Part shown: positions 1 through 10,339 of the stretch, one piece after another
Numbering within the stretch: position 1 is the first letter of the stretch
Layout: each line of letters starts with the position of its first letter
From: Stomoxys calcitrans
Lineage: Eukaryota > Arthropoda > Insecta > Diptera > Muscidae
Direction of reading: 5' to 3'
DNA length: 64,000 nt
NCBI RefSeq assembly: GCF_963082655.1
Contig: NC_081552.1
Span: forward strand, 196,993,281 to 197,057,280
Notes under the pieces: generated by a model
The model's input: only the letters and a program-made list of their open reading frames with translations
Told to the model about the DNA's origin: nothing
Database searches by the model: none
Made by a program: the position numbers and the translations under genes

Positions 1-281
1 ATGGAGGCCACTGTAGCGCAGAGGTTGGCATGTCCGAATCCTGAACGCTGAACGCCTGGGTTCGAATCCTGGCGAGACCATCAGAAAACATTTTCAGCGG
101 TGGCCTTGCCCTCCTAATGCTGGCAACATTTGTGAGGTAATATGCCATGTAAAACTTCTCTCCGAAGAGGTGTCGCACTGCGGCACGCCGTTCGGACTCG
201 GCTATAAAAAGGACGTCCCTTATCATTGAGCTTAAACTTGAATCGGACTGTACTCATTGATAGGTGAGAAGTTTGCCCCTG
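1..281 (+). mobile_element. tRNA-derived SINE, copy 1
   Basis: A tRNA-like head carries an A-box-like stretch (tagcgcagagg, 14-24) and a perfect B box (ggttcgaatcc, 59-69), the internal RNA polymerase III promoter elements. A conserved body follows (mismatched copies of 'cggcacgccgttcggactcgg' and 'gaatcggactg') and stops at 'gtttgcccctgt'. Other copies in this window continue about 60 bp further, so this one is truncated at its 3' end. It may also begin before the window. The family assignment rests on the repeated occurrence of the same head plus body, one copy of which has a target-site duplication. Confidence 0.75.
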
Positions 282-380
282 TGATCTAGACAAAAAATGT
301 CTAGATCAGTATAGCCGCCATCTATTGGTGGCGCGCATACCATTTTCATTTTCTAATAAGTTTGTTGTGCCAGTCGAAGC

Positions 381-536
381 ATGCACTTACTAACGATTAT
401 CCTAGCAACACTTGCAGTAATAGCCGCCAGTGTCAATGCCATAGTCATGGGCGGTAATTGTTTTTTTTTAAGCTTCTACCAGGGTAATCTCATATTTTGT
501 AAATGCTGCTACATTATTCTGCGAATCCTTGCATAG
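381..536 (+). CDS. Short secreted-peptide ORF or signal-peptide first exon (candidate)
   Basis: The ATG at 381 opens a 51-codon reading frame. The first 20 residues form a textbook signal peptide: a short polar start (MH), a hydrophobic core (LLTIILATLAVIAA) and a small-residue end (SVNA) suited to signal peptidase. Read straight through, the frame adds a Cys-containing tail (about four Cys) and stops at TAG 534-536. Alternatively, GT at 454-455 (context ggcg|gtaatt) is a good splice donor and 381-453 is only exon 1. The intron would have to end further downstream, and I could not find a convincing second exon before 1307. The layout (tiny signal-peptide exon, then a donor) resembles the repeat-protein gene at 26574. 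I do not recognise the product. A short hydrophobic ORF could arise by chance, so confidence is moderate. Confidence 0.35.
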   Translation: MHLLTIILATLAVIAASVNAIVMGGNCFFLSFYQGNLIFCKCCYIILRILA

Positions 537-1307
537 ATGATGTTCGCTCTTCCTTACGTGCACATTCACACGTTACCATGTTATTGCAGCTGTAGCTGCG
601 TTAAGGATAATCGTTGAGCTTCCATAATGGCTTTAATGCTTTGGAAAATAACCGTAATTTTCAATGATTATTTTTATGGAAGCATACGTGGCTGTGTACT
701 GGAAAATAAACAAAAATGATTACTTGGAAACGGAATCATAATTTAGCTGCGGTTTTTCTGCATCATCATCATCATCATCACTCACTCAATTGCGAAACAA
801 TTTTCAACTTGCCTTTTTAAATTGAGCGACAAGAGAGTTGATAAAAATTTGAAAATTTTGCAGGATTATTCAGTTATGGAGTAAATTTAAAAACCCAACT
901 GAATGAGGTTGCACATTGAAGTGATTTTGAAAAACTATATCAAGTTGTCAAGTAATTAATTTATGAGTTATATCCTTTGATGTGTATGTATGTGTGTATT
1001 AGTTTAAGCAATAAATAATGGCGGCTTAAAGTAAACGGTTGAAGGGTTTGGGGGTAGCAGGCACATGCCATGTTTGGAACTGCCAAAATAGAGCCATAAA
1101 ATGTGTATTTACTGCATATTGGTAGTTGTGAGATTCTTCGGATGTCGAACGCCACTCTCGGGATTATGGCCATTGAGCATCGAACAGTGGAATAGAAACG
1201 AAGCGTACTAAGTGCGACTAGGCCGAATCTTAAAAACCCATCAACATGAATTCTGCTAAAAATTTCTACAAACTAAATTTAGTTGAAGGGCATTATTTTA
1301 TTCTACA
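537..1307. other. Unique AT-rich DNA, no gene recognised
   Basis: This is non-repetitive AT-rich sequence containing a small microsatellite of six CAT units (761-778). No ORF here looks coding. The minus-strand ORF at 961-1173 has no recognisable domain. If the 381 exon is real, this could be its intron. Confidence 0.5.
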
Positions 1308-3429
1308 CTAGCTGACCCGGGCCCGCTCGGCTGCGCCTTCTTTTACTTTATATGGGACAAAAGTTTCCTTGGAATACTTATTTTCGACAATTAAAGATCT
1401 TTTAGTGAAATACCATGCTACGAAAATGGTATATCGCTTGACAAATGAATCCCATATGATCTTTATTGGTCTACGAACTTAAGTTTGGATGTAAAGTGTA
1501 GTCCATTCTTAAAATACTTCATTTCAGCCCGATATTCTCATGATGTCTGATTTAGGGGTGTTTTCGGGGTTGAGGTGATCCCCCCGACACTTGACCCTGA
1601 AAAAATATCGCAGCATCGTGCTGTTCTCTCAAATACCATTTATTTAAACCCCATATTGTCATTGGTTTAAGGGGGGTTTACAGGATGAGGCGTCCCCCAA
1701 ACACATGGCCCCAAAATAGGTTATCAAATTCGTTTTCTAATCTCAAATACCTTTCATTTGAGCCACATATTGGCATGGTCGAAAATTTTTTTCCCTTTGG
1801 GGGTGTTTTGGGAAAGGGGTGATGCCCTAAATACATGAACCTACATTTGGATATCAAATTCGTATTCTACTCCCAAATACCTCTAAATTGAGCCCCATAT
1901 TGCGATGGTCAGTAAAAAAATTGCTGTTTGTGGGTTATTTTAGGTTAGGGGTAGACTCCCAGAAAATTGGTTCCGAAAGTGGGTATCAAATCTTGCTCTA
2001 CCCCCCAAAACCTTTCATTTAAGCTCCACATCGACATGGTCGGTAAATATGCCCGATTTAGGGGTGTTTTGGGGATTGGGATGGTCCCCCAAACACTAAG
2101 CCCCGAAAATATAACAGCAACGTGCTCTATTCTCATATATCTATATATGATTTATTTGAACCCCATATTGCAATTGGCCTCAAAATTGGATATCAAATTC
2201 GTTTCCTTATTGCAAAAGTCAGCACATATGTCCGGTTTGGAGTATTGACCCTAAAAACTATGAATATTGAGTTCCCCTCTCTTTAAGACCCAAATTGTCT
2301 TGGTGAGCAAATACGTCCTATTTGGGGGTTGTTATGGTGGTGGGACGTCCGCTAGACAGTTGGCCCCTAATGTTGATATCAGATACGTGGTCTACTCCCA
2401 CATACCTTTAATTTGAGCCCCATATTTCCATAGACGGCAATAATGATCGGCTTGGAGGGTTTTTTGGGGGGTGGGCGGCCACTCAGTGAGTTGGTCTTGA
2501 AAATATATATCTGATTCGTGTTCCACTTTAAAAACCCTTTTATTTGAACCTCATATTGCAATAGGCAGAAAATACTTACTATTCGGGTGGTGTTGTGGGG
2601 GTGGCGTGGCCCCACAGACACTTTCCCGAATATTGATATTAAATTCGTGCTTTACTCCCAAAGACCTTTCATTTGAACTCCATATTGCTATGGTCGTAAA
2701 TTTGTCCCCTTTGGGGCATGTTTTTGGTGAGAGGCGGCCCCCCAATAACTTGGTCCCATATTTGGATATCAGATTCGTATTCTACATTAAAATACCTTTT
2801 ATTTAAGCCCCATATTCCTAAGGTCAGTAAATAATTCCTGATTGGGGGGTGTTTTGGGGAAGGGGTGGACCCCCACAAACGAGGTCCCACATTTGGATAT
2901 CAGATTCGTATTCTACACGCAAATACCTTTCATTTGAGTCCCATATTGCCATGGTCGGAAAATATGTCCGATTTAAGGTTGTTTTGGGGCTTGGGGTGGT
3001 CCTCCTAGCACTTGGTCCGACAATTCGATATCAGATACGTTTTCTTATCTTAAATACCTTTCATTTGAGTCCCATATTGTCCTGATTGGTCTAAATATGT
3101 GTTTCGTAGGTTTTGGGGTGGGGCAGCCCCCCTTGGTACCCCATTCGACATTAGGATACCAAATTTTCTTTTTAGGGTACTATATGAGAGCACACAAAAT
3201 TTCGCTTAAATCGCACCACCCATCTCCGAGATCTGGCGTTTCTGAAAATTAGGGTAAGGGGGAGGGTCCGCTCCCCCTTCAGATATCAAAAAATGTAGTA
3301 CCCAATTTTCACCACGGGGTCATTATGCACCATCTGTGAAAATTTCAAGAAAATCGGTTTAGCCGTTTCTGAGTCTATAGGGAACACACAAACACACAAA
3401 CACACACAAATTCATTTTTACATATAAGA
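1308..3429 (-). mobile_element. Helitron-like non-autonomous element with ~130-bp tandem units, copy A
   Basis: Read on the minus strand, the element starts TCTTATATG (complement of 3421-3429) and ends CTAG (complement of 1308-1311). Its flanks are A and T, as expected for Helitron insertion between A and T. Inside the 5' end is 'gactcagaaacggct', then a C-rich block, then about a dozen degenerate units with a period near 130 bp (landmark 'catttgagtcccatatt' at about 2670, 2800, 2931 and 3062). The same termini bound an opposite-strand copy at 30724-32807. No Rep/helicase coding is present. The Helitron label is inferred from the ends; the repeat family itself is directly visible. Confidence 0.65.
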
Positions 3430-3503
3430 TTCCATTCATACATCTGCATCGTCTTTTGATATTATATTGCTTTCTAATTTGTTGGCCATTTTTGGTTTGT
3501 TTT

Positions 3504-3556
3504 TATACCCACCACCCCACCACGTTTGTAACACCTCGAAATATTGATCTGCGATT
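3504..3556 (+). repeat. HINE-like 5' end fragment
   Basis: A hairpin-like terminus ('ttatacccaccacc') is followed by 'gtttgtaacacctcgaa', which is the 5' end of the INE-1/Helentron-like elements found across the window (compare 16222 and 25016). It is cut off after about 50 bp where it meets a Helitron-like sequence. Confidence 0.5.
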
Positions 3557-5561
3557 GATTTTCACGGATTGTGTAGGAAGGAAAACATAGGCTATATAAT
3601 TTTGTGATATCGGGAGGGGGGCGGACCCTCCCCCTTACCCCAAAAACACCACCCAAAATCAAAAGTGGACCGATTGGGACAATATGGGATTCAAATGAAA
3701 GGTATTCAAGAGTAGAGTACGAATTTCATAATAAAAGTTGGGTCCAAGTACCTGGGGGGACGCCCCAGCTCCAAAACCCCTTAAATAGGTTTATTTGACG
3801 ATCATGACAATATGGGACTCAAATGAAACGTATTCGGGAGTAGATTGATCAGAAAGTAGGAATAGGCTTCATAATTAGTTGATAACGAAAGGGGGCGAAC
3901 CCTCCACCGTTACCCCAAAAACACCACCCAAAATCAAAAGTGGACCGATAAGGACAATATGGGTATTAAATGAAAGTATTCGGGAGTAGATAACAAATCT
4001 GGCATACGAATTCATGTCGCAGTATAGAGGGACACCCCACCCCACAAAAACGCCCAAAATTGGCACATTAGCCAATCACGGATATATGGGACTCGGTTTG
4101 TTTGTTCCGTATAGACTGCAAAACGACAGAACCGATTTTCTTGAAATTTTCGCATATTGTGTAGGCTGGTCTGGAAGGAAACATAGGCTATATAATTTTT
4201 CGGTATCGGATGGGGGACGAACCCTCCCCTCCCCTCCCCTTTTACGCCAAAAACACAACCCAAATTCAAAAGTGGACCGATCAGGACAATTTAGGTATCA
4301 AATGAAACGTATTGGAGAGTAGAATATGAATATGGTATAAAAATTTGAGTCTAAGTACCCATCCGGCCGCCCCAACCCCAACACTTCCCCAAACAGACAT
4401 ATTGAACGTTCATTTCAATATCGGGCTCAAACGAAAGGTGTTCGGGAGTAGATTTGGAATCTGGCATAAAAAATCAGATCGAATGATAGGGGGTCGAGCC
4501 ACCTCTCAAAAATGCCATTAGACCCATTATGACTATATGATACTTAGCTGAACCGATTTCCTTAAAATTTTCATAGATTGTGTACGTTTGTCTGGAAGGA
4601 AACATAAGCTATAAAATTTTTAGATATCGGGTGGAGGCGGACCCTCCCCCTTAACTCAAAAATGTCAACCATATCCGAAGGTGGTCCGATGGGCACAATT
4701 AGGGTATCAAATAAAAGGTATTGGAGACCAGAAAACGAAAATGGTATTCAAATTTGGGTCCAAGTACCTAGCGGCCTCCCCCCTCCCCCCCCCAGATATA
4801 TTCGAAGTGCACGTCAATATGGGACTCAAATGAAAAGTATTAGGGAGTACATTGCGAATATGACATTGAAATTTGCGCTCAAGTCTAGGTGGCGATTTTC
4901 CTCCTAAAGATATCTCAAATGGGTTATTTGACCCATTATGACAATATGGGACTCAAATGAAAGGTATGTAATATCCAATTTCCGAGCCAATTGTTTTTGG
5001 GTATGCACTAAACACCCCCTAAGCTAAACTTCATTTCAGTGCAAAGTGCCGGTGGCTGCCCCAGTTCCAAAACACCCTTCAAAAGGTTCATATTCACCGG
5101 CCATGCCAATAGGGGGCTCAAATTAAAGGGATTTGAAAGTGCAGCACGAATTTGATATCCATATTTGAGTCGAAATGTTTGAGGGGCCATCCCTCCCCTC
5201 ACCAGGAACCGAGAATGTCAAATTCTCACACATCAATGAGTGCTTTCCGATTCAAGTTCAAGCTCAATGATTAGGGACCTTTTTTTATAGCCGAGTCCAA
5301 ACGGCAGCCCGCAGTGCGACACCTTTTTGGGGAAATTTTTTTAAATGAACCATGCATGGCATTGTACCTCGCAAATGTCGCCAACATTAAGAGGGGATAA
5401 ACACCGCTTAGTCCGATGTTCTCGCCAGGATTAGAACGCGTTCAGCGTCATAGGCTACAATGGCACGAATTCGATATCCGCATACAGGGCGAAGTGTCCC
5501 CACCCTAAAAAGATATTAGAGAGTTAAAGAAGGTGCAGCGGAGCGGGCCCAGTTTGGCTAG
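3557..5561 (+). mobile_element. Helitron-like elements, degenerate cluster (copy D)
   Basis: The same family as 1308-3429, in the opposite orientation. The element head ('accgattttcttgaaattttc' type, then 'aggctatataattttt' and a C-rich block) recurs at about 3557, 4110 and 4550. This suggests serial truncated copies or internal duplication. Tandem units with 'gggactcaaatgaaaggtat' follow. The 3' end is 'gcagcggagcgggccc...CTAG' at 5558-5561, followed by T. A SINE is inserted at about 5219-5460. Confidence 0.55.
5219..5460 (-). mobile_element. tRNA-derived SINE, copy 2 (nested)
   Basis: Reverse complement of the SINE family. It runs from the 3' body ('ctcacacatcaatgagtgc') to a degenerate tRNA-like head ('ctcgccaggattagaacgcg', where the B box is mutated). 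It interrupts the Helitron-like cluster and is therefore younger than it. Confidence 0.65.
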
Positions 5562-6621
5562 TAGCTCCCATATAAACCGATCCAAAGTGGTTGAAATTTT
5601 GCATGCTGTGTACTGTTGTGTTGTGGAGGCCACCGTAGCGCAGAGGTTAGCATGTCCGCCTATGACGCTAAACGCCTGGGTTCGAATCCTGGCGAGACCA
5701 TCAGAAAAAATTTTCAGCGCTGGTTTTCCCCTCCTAATGCTGGCAACATTGTGAGGTAAAATGCCATGTAAAAGTTCTCTCCAAAGAGGTGTCGCACTGC
5801 GGCACGCCGTTCGGACTCGGCTTTAAAAAGGAGGACCCTTATCATTGAGCTTAAAACTTGAATCGGACTGCACTCATTGATATGTGAGAAGTTTGCCCCT
5901 GTTCCTTGGTGGAATGTTCATGGGCAAAATTTGCAAATTTGCATTGTACTGTTTTGACTTCCAAAAACAGTGACAAGTACGGTTGAAATCGGTCTACAAT
6001 ATATATAGCTCCTATATAAACCGATCACCCTATTTGACATTTTTTGCCCCTGGAAACCGCAATTTTTGTCTGATGTGACTAAAATTTTGCATGCGGTTTA
6101 CTGTTGTGGCTTTCAACAACTGTGCTAAGTACGGTCGGTAAATCGGTCTATAACCTGATATAGCTCCTATGTAAACTGATCTCCCGATCTGACTTAGTGA
6201 GCCCCTGGAAGCCGCAATTCTTGTTTGATTTGCTTAAACTTGACAGATGGTGTTCTGTTATGACTTTCAACAGCTGTGCCAAGTACGGCCCAAATCGGTC
6301 TATAACCTGATATAGCTCCCATATAATCCGATCTCCCGATGTGACTTCTCGAGCCCCAGGAAGCCGCAATTTTTGTCATATGTGGCTTAAATTTTGCACA
6401 TAGTACTCTGTTACGACTTCCAACAACTGTGTCAATTACGGTCTAAAACCTGATATAGCTCCATACAAACCTGTCTCTTGATTATCCTTCTTCGGTTCAC
6501 AGAAGCTTTTATTTTTGCTAGTTTCACAGAACTAAATTTAGTTTGTATACATTTTTAGCAGAATCCATGGTGGTGGGTTCCCAAGATTCGGCCCGGCCGA
6601 ACTTAGCAAGCTTTTACTTGT
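5562..6621 (+). repeat. HINE-like (INE-1/Helentron type) tandem array
   Basis: Degenerate monomers with 'tagctcccatataaaccgat' and 'gaaattttgcat', split by a SINE at 5621-5944. The right end is the family 3' terminus: 'atggtggtgggttcccaag', then the hairpin ttcggcccggccgaa (6589-6603), then 'cttagcaagcttttacttg'. Short ORFs on both strands are by-products of the repeat. Confidence 0.65.
5621..5944 (+). mobile_element. tRNA-derived SINE, copy 3, with target-site duplication
   Basis: The best complete copy. The A-box-like tagcgcagagg is at 5636-5646 and a perfect B box ggttcgaatcc is at 5679-5689, 33 nt apart. The body follows, then a 3' end rich in 'ttgcaaatttgca'. It is flanked by a 12-bp direct repeat, tgtactgttgtg (5609-5620) and tgtactgttttg (5945-5956), with one mismatch, inside the HINE-like array. 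This is the expected mark of LINE-driven retroposition. The cloverleaf is only partly pairable, so it is not a functional tRNA. Confidence 0.85.
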
Positions 6622-7404
6622 TATCAATTAGTTGATGCATTGGGCCATAATGTTTACTACTAGAGAAGAATTTCCTTGAAAAATTTAATAAAAAGTTGTA
6701 AATATTAAATTTTATACGCTTGATTTGCCATATGATATTAAATTGTCATTTAATTTGTTCTTCTTTTAGTTCGTTTGTCATTGGGCTCTTCTTAACCACA
6801 GTCTGATGGTGGTTTAAGGCCACACATATTTGTTGCAAAAAGAGAGAAGAAATAAAAACAAATTTTTCATTTAGTCATACATGCATATACGAGTACAGGT
6901 GGGCAAAAAAAAAGAAAAACAATTTCAGGGTAAATATATTTAATTTTGTTTTTATTTAATTAAATTTACGCTTCAGGCAATTTCAAACAAATATGTGGTT
7001 TTGGCTTGTTTGCATCAATAATGACGACTAATTGAGGAGATTTTAATATGCCTCACCCCCTGATAGGAAGTTAAAAACGCCTCAGCCTTTATCGCTTAAT
7101 AACATATAGAGACAAGTAGATGAATGGATAAACATTAGGTCAATCAGGGTATTGATTTTTATTGAGGTAAATATTGAAGCGAGGAATTAATAAATAAAAA
7201 ATTATCGAAATTGCTTTTCTTGTCCTTAAGAATTGGGACATTAGCCGCTCTAGAAGTGAAATCGAGATATCAAGTTAGGGGTCAATTCAGTATATAGCTG
7301 GCATAAACAAAATAGTGGCCTCTAGGGACTTTAGAAAAATCATTTGCTCATTTGCATTGCCGCAATCGACTTAATATATAAACCAATAAGGAAAGGCAAA
7401 AGTT
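6622..7404. other. Unique AT-rich DNA, no gene recognised
   Basis: Non-repetitive AT-rich sequence with poly-A and poly-T runs. I see no coding ORF, RNA gene or repeat terminus. Confidence 0.5.
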
Positions 7405-7630
7405 GGGCGCTGACGCTGAACACCTGGGTTCGAAACCTGGCGAGACCATCAGAAAAAATTTTCAGCGGTGGTTTTCCCCTCCTAATGCTGGCAACATATG
7501 TGAGTTACTATGCCATGTAAAACTTCTGTCCAAAGGGAGGACCCTTATCATTGAGCTTAAAACTTGAATCGGACTGCATTAATTGATACGTGAGAAGTTT
7601 GCCCCTGTTCCTTAGTTGAATGTTGCAATT
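7405..7630 (+). mobile_element. tRNA-derived SINE, copy 4 (5'-truncated)
   Basis: The copy begins just before the B-box region ('acctgggttcgaaacctgg') and continues through the conserved body to 'gtttgcccctgttccttag'. The A box is missing and an internal segment (the 'ggtgtcgcactgcggc' part) is deleted. Confidence 0.7.
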
Positions 7631-7639
7631 TTTTTACCT

Positions 7640-9026
7640 ACCCTAAAAATACAAAAGTGGGGCTATATGTAATTCTGAACCAATTTTAATGGACCTCGGC
7701 GGATGTATTGAGATAGGTAATTAAAATTCCTGTATCAAATTTTAAGCAAAGCAAATATGTTCAAAATGTAATAACCACGGTTGACAAATGGTAACAAATT
7801 GCCCAAAATCTGACGAACATATATATGGGAGCTATATCTAAATCTGAACCGATTTCTATGAAATTCACCACTAATATCGAGTGTCAAAAGAAAATCCTTC
7901 CTGCCAAATTTCCAGAGAATCGGTTAACAAATTACCATTTTATTACTGTATTACAGCAAATCGGACAAAAATATATATGGGAGCTATATCCAAATCTGAA
8001 CCGATTTCTATGAAATTCGCCAGTAATATTGAGAATCAAGAGAGAATCCTTCCTACCAAATTTCAAGAGAATCTATCAAGAAATGATCATTGTATTGCTG
8101 TATTACTGCAAATCGGACGAACATATATATGGGAGGTATATCCAAATCTGATTCGATTTTTATGAAATTCGCCAGTAATATTGAGAATCAAGAGAGAATC
8201 CTTCCTACCAAATTTCAAGAGAATCTAACAAGAAATGATCATTGTATTGCTGTATTACTGCAAATCGGACGAACATATATATGGGAGCTATATACAAATC
8301 TGAACCGATTTCTATGAAATTCACCAGTTACGTTGGGAGTCATAAGAAAATACTTCCTGCCAAATTTGGAGAGAATCGGTTAACAAGTGACCATTTTATA
8401 CCTGTATTACTGCAAATCGGACGAACATATATATGGGAGCTATATACAAATCTGAACCGATTTCTATAAAATTCACTAGTTATATCGAGAGTCATAAGAA
8501 AGTCCTTCTTGCCAAATTTCTAAGAATCGGTTAACAAATGACCATTTTATTGCTGTATTACTGCAAATCGGACGAACATATATAAGGGAGCTATAACCAA
8601 ATCTGAACCGATTTCTATGAAATTCACCACTAATATCGAGAGCCATAAGAAAATCCTTCCTGCCAAATTTCGAGAGAATCGGTTAACAAATGACCATTTT
8701 ATTGCTGTATTACCGCAAATCGGACGAATATATATAAGGGAGATATATCCAAATCTGAATCGATTTTTTCCCATTTCAATAGGCTTCCTCTCAAGGCCAA
8801 AAAACATGCCCATTTCAAATTTTAAGACGATCGGAAGAAAATTGCGACCTATAGTTTGGACACAAATAACCATGGGCAGACGGACATAACTAAATCGAAT
8901 CAGAAAGTGATTCTGAGTCGATCGGTATACTTATCAATGGGTCTATCTCTCTTCCTTTTGGGTGTTACAAACAAATGCACTAAGTTATAATACCCTGTAC
9001 CACAGTAGTGGTGTAGGGTATAATAA
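7640..9026 (+). repeat. HINE-like element, subtype with 152-bp monomers
   Basis: About eight monomers with a 152-bp period; for example, the same frame recurs at 8090 and 8242. Each contains 'catatatatgggagctat' and 'ctgaaccgatttctatgaaa'. The array ends with 'gcagacggacataac' and a terminal imperfect hairpin at 8985-9026 (19-nt arms, about 16 paired: 'ataccctgtaccac' with 'gtggtgtagggtat'). The terminus resembles those of INE-1-like elements. All ORFs within it are repeat artefacts. Confidence 0.65.
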
Positions 9027-9991
9027 GAAGTATCCGTTTAGACTGAAAAGCTTGACTTATCACAAGTTTGGTCACTTTGGTTATGATGGAAACGAGTCTG
9101 AGTTTTTGAACAGTTTAATCATTTGCCGAATATGTTTACTAAGATCATATTACTTTCATTGCCGCTCTCCTTTCTTTAAATTTTATACTTTGCTTTTATT
9201 AACTTTGTTTTTAAATATATTTTTTTTTTTTTGACAAAAAGAAAATCACAACTTTCAATATTCAACTTTGATTCTGCGGCCCGATTGAAATGCCCCTGAG
9301 GGTCTTCTTATGGTTATGCGAAATACGTGGCCTTGGCTTTTGGCCTGTGGCCGTAAGAGCCAAGCATAATCAAATGAGCTGCAAACAAAAAAGGAGGAGG
9401 AAATTTCGGTCATTAAGAACTTTTTTGTTAATACGAGAATACATTGGACAAATTGGCATTTGGGCAATTTTGCTTCATTTGCCAGCGGATGGCTTCGATG
9501 GCAATGATAAGTATCGTCGTCTCGCATGCTACACAACAGTTTTTTTTCCCACGATAGGCCGTAATAACGTTTTGTTTCTTTTCAGTTCCGCATGAATATT
9601 TGTGCATGCAAATTAAGGCAACATTTCAATATGCGATAATTTGGTGATTTGCACATTAACTACAGTTCGCTTTTATTTGTATGGCATTTGCCATGTTTGG
9701 TTTTTTTTTGAGATAGTTTCCTTAAAGCATTTCCTTCAAATGATAACATTGTGTACAAAATCAACTGTCAGAGATGATGAAGTTTGAAATGTTTTAAGGT
9801 GGCATCCACTTTAAAGATGTTCTGGTAACGGTGTATTCAAAGATCGTTGACAGAGTTTGGGGTAATTTTCTTCTATTCAACATACAGCTCTTTGCTATGG
9901 GCAAGGTTGCGTATGACTGTCATTAATTATGTAACCGCAATGCTTATACGCTCCCCAGGACTATGCACAAAGAAAAGAGTATATCTAATTA
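9027..9991. other. Unique DNA, no gene recognised
   Basis: Single-copy AT-rich sequence with T-runs (9222-9233). Two overlapping ORFs on opposite strands near 9255-9595 show no domain, signal peptide or codon pattern I can support. Most likely intergenic or intronic. Confidence 0.45.
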
Positions 9992-10328
9992 TTGAAGGCC
10001 ACCGTAACGCAGGAGTTAGCATGTCCGCCTATGACGCTAAACGCCTGGGTTCGAATCCTGGCGAGAACATCAGAAACAATTTTCAGCCGTGGTTATCCCC
10101 TACTAATACTGGCGACATTTGGAAGGTGCTGTACCATTTGCTATGGCTGCCATATAAAAACTTATCTACAAAAAGGTGTCGCTTTGCCGCACGACGTTCG
10201 AACTCGACTTTAAAAAGCAGGCCTCTTATCATTGAGCCTAAAACTTAAATCGGACAGCACTAGGAGATATGTGAGAAGTTTCCCCCGTTCCTTAGTGGAA
10301 TGTTCTTGGGCAAAATTGCATTTGCAAC
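9992..10328 (+). mobile_element. tRNA-derived SINE, copy 5
   Basis: Near full length: the head is 'ggccaccgtaacgcagga' with a perfect B box 'ggttcgaatcc', followed by the body and the 3' end 'gttcttgggcaaaattgcat'. Possible short flanking repeats (aattattg / aactattg) are weak. Confidence 0.75.
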
Positions 10329-10339
10329 TATTGGAAAAT

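Noticed and set aside
761..778. (CAT)n tract as a polyhistidine-coding exon
   Set aside because: Six units only, in AT-rich non-coding DNA with stops close by. A simple microsatellite.
5621..5700. Functional tRNA gene
   Set aside because: A and B boxes are present, but the acceptor and anticodon stems pair poorly and the head is followed by a conserved SINE body with a target duplication.
7825..8873. Repeated ORFs (62-108 codons) in the 152-bp array
   Set aside because: They share one text shifted by the monomer period and are broken by stops in each unit. They are by-products of the repeat.
9255..9595. Two overlapping 93-101-codon ORFs on opposite strands
   Set aside because: No domain, no splice or promoter context. 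Opposite-strand overlap of this size is expected by chance.
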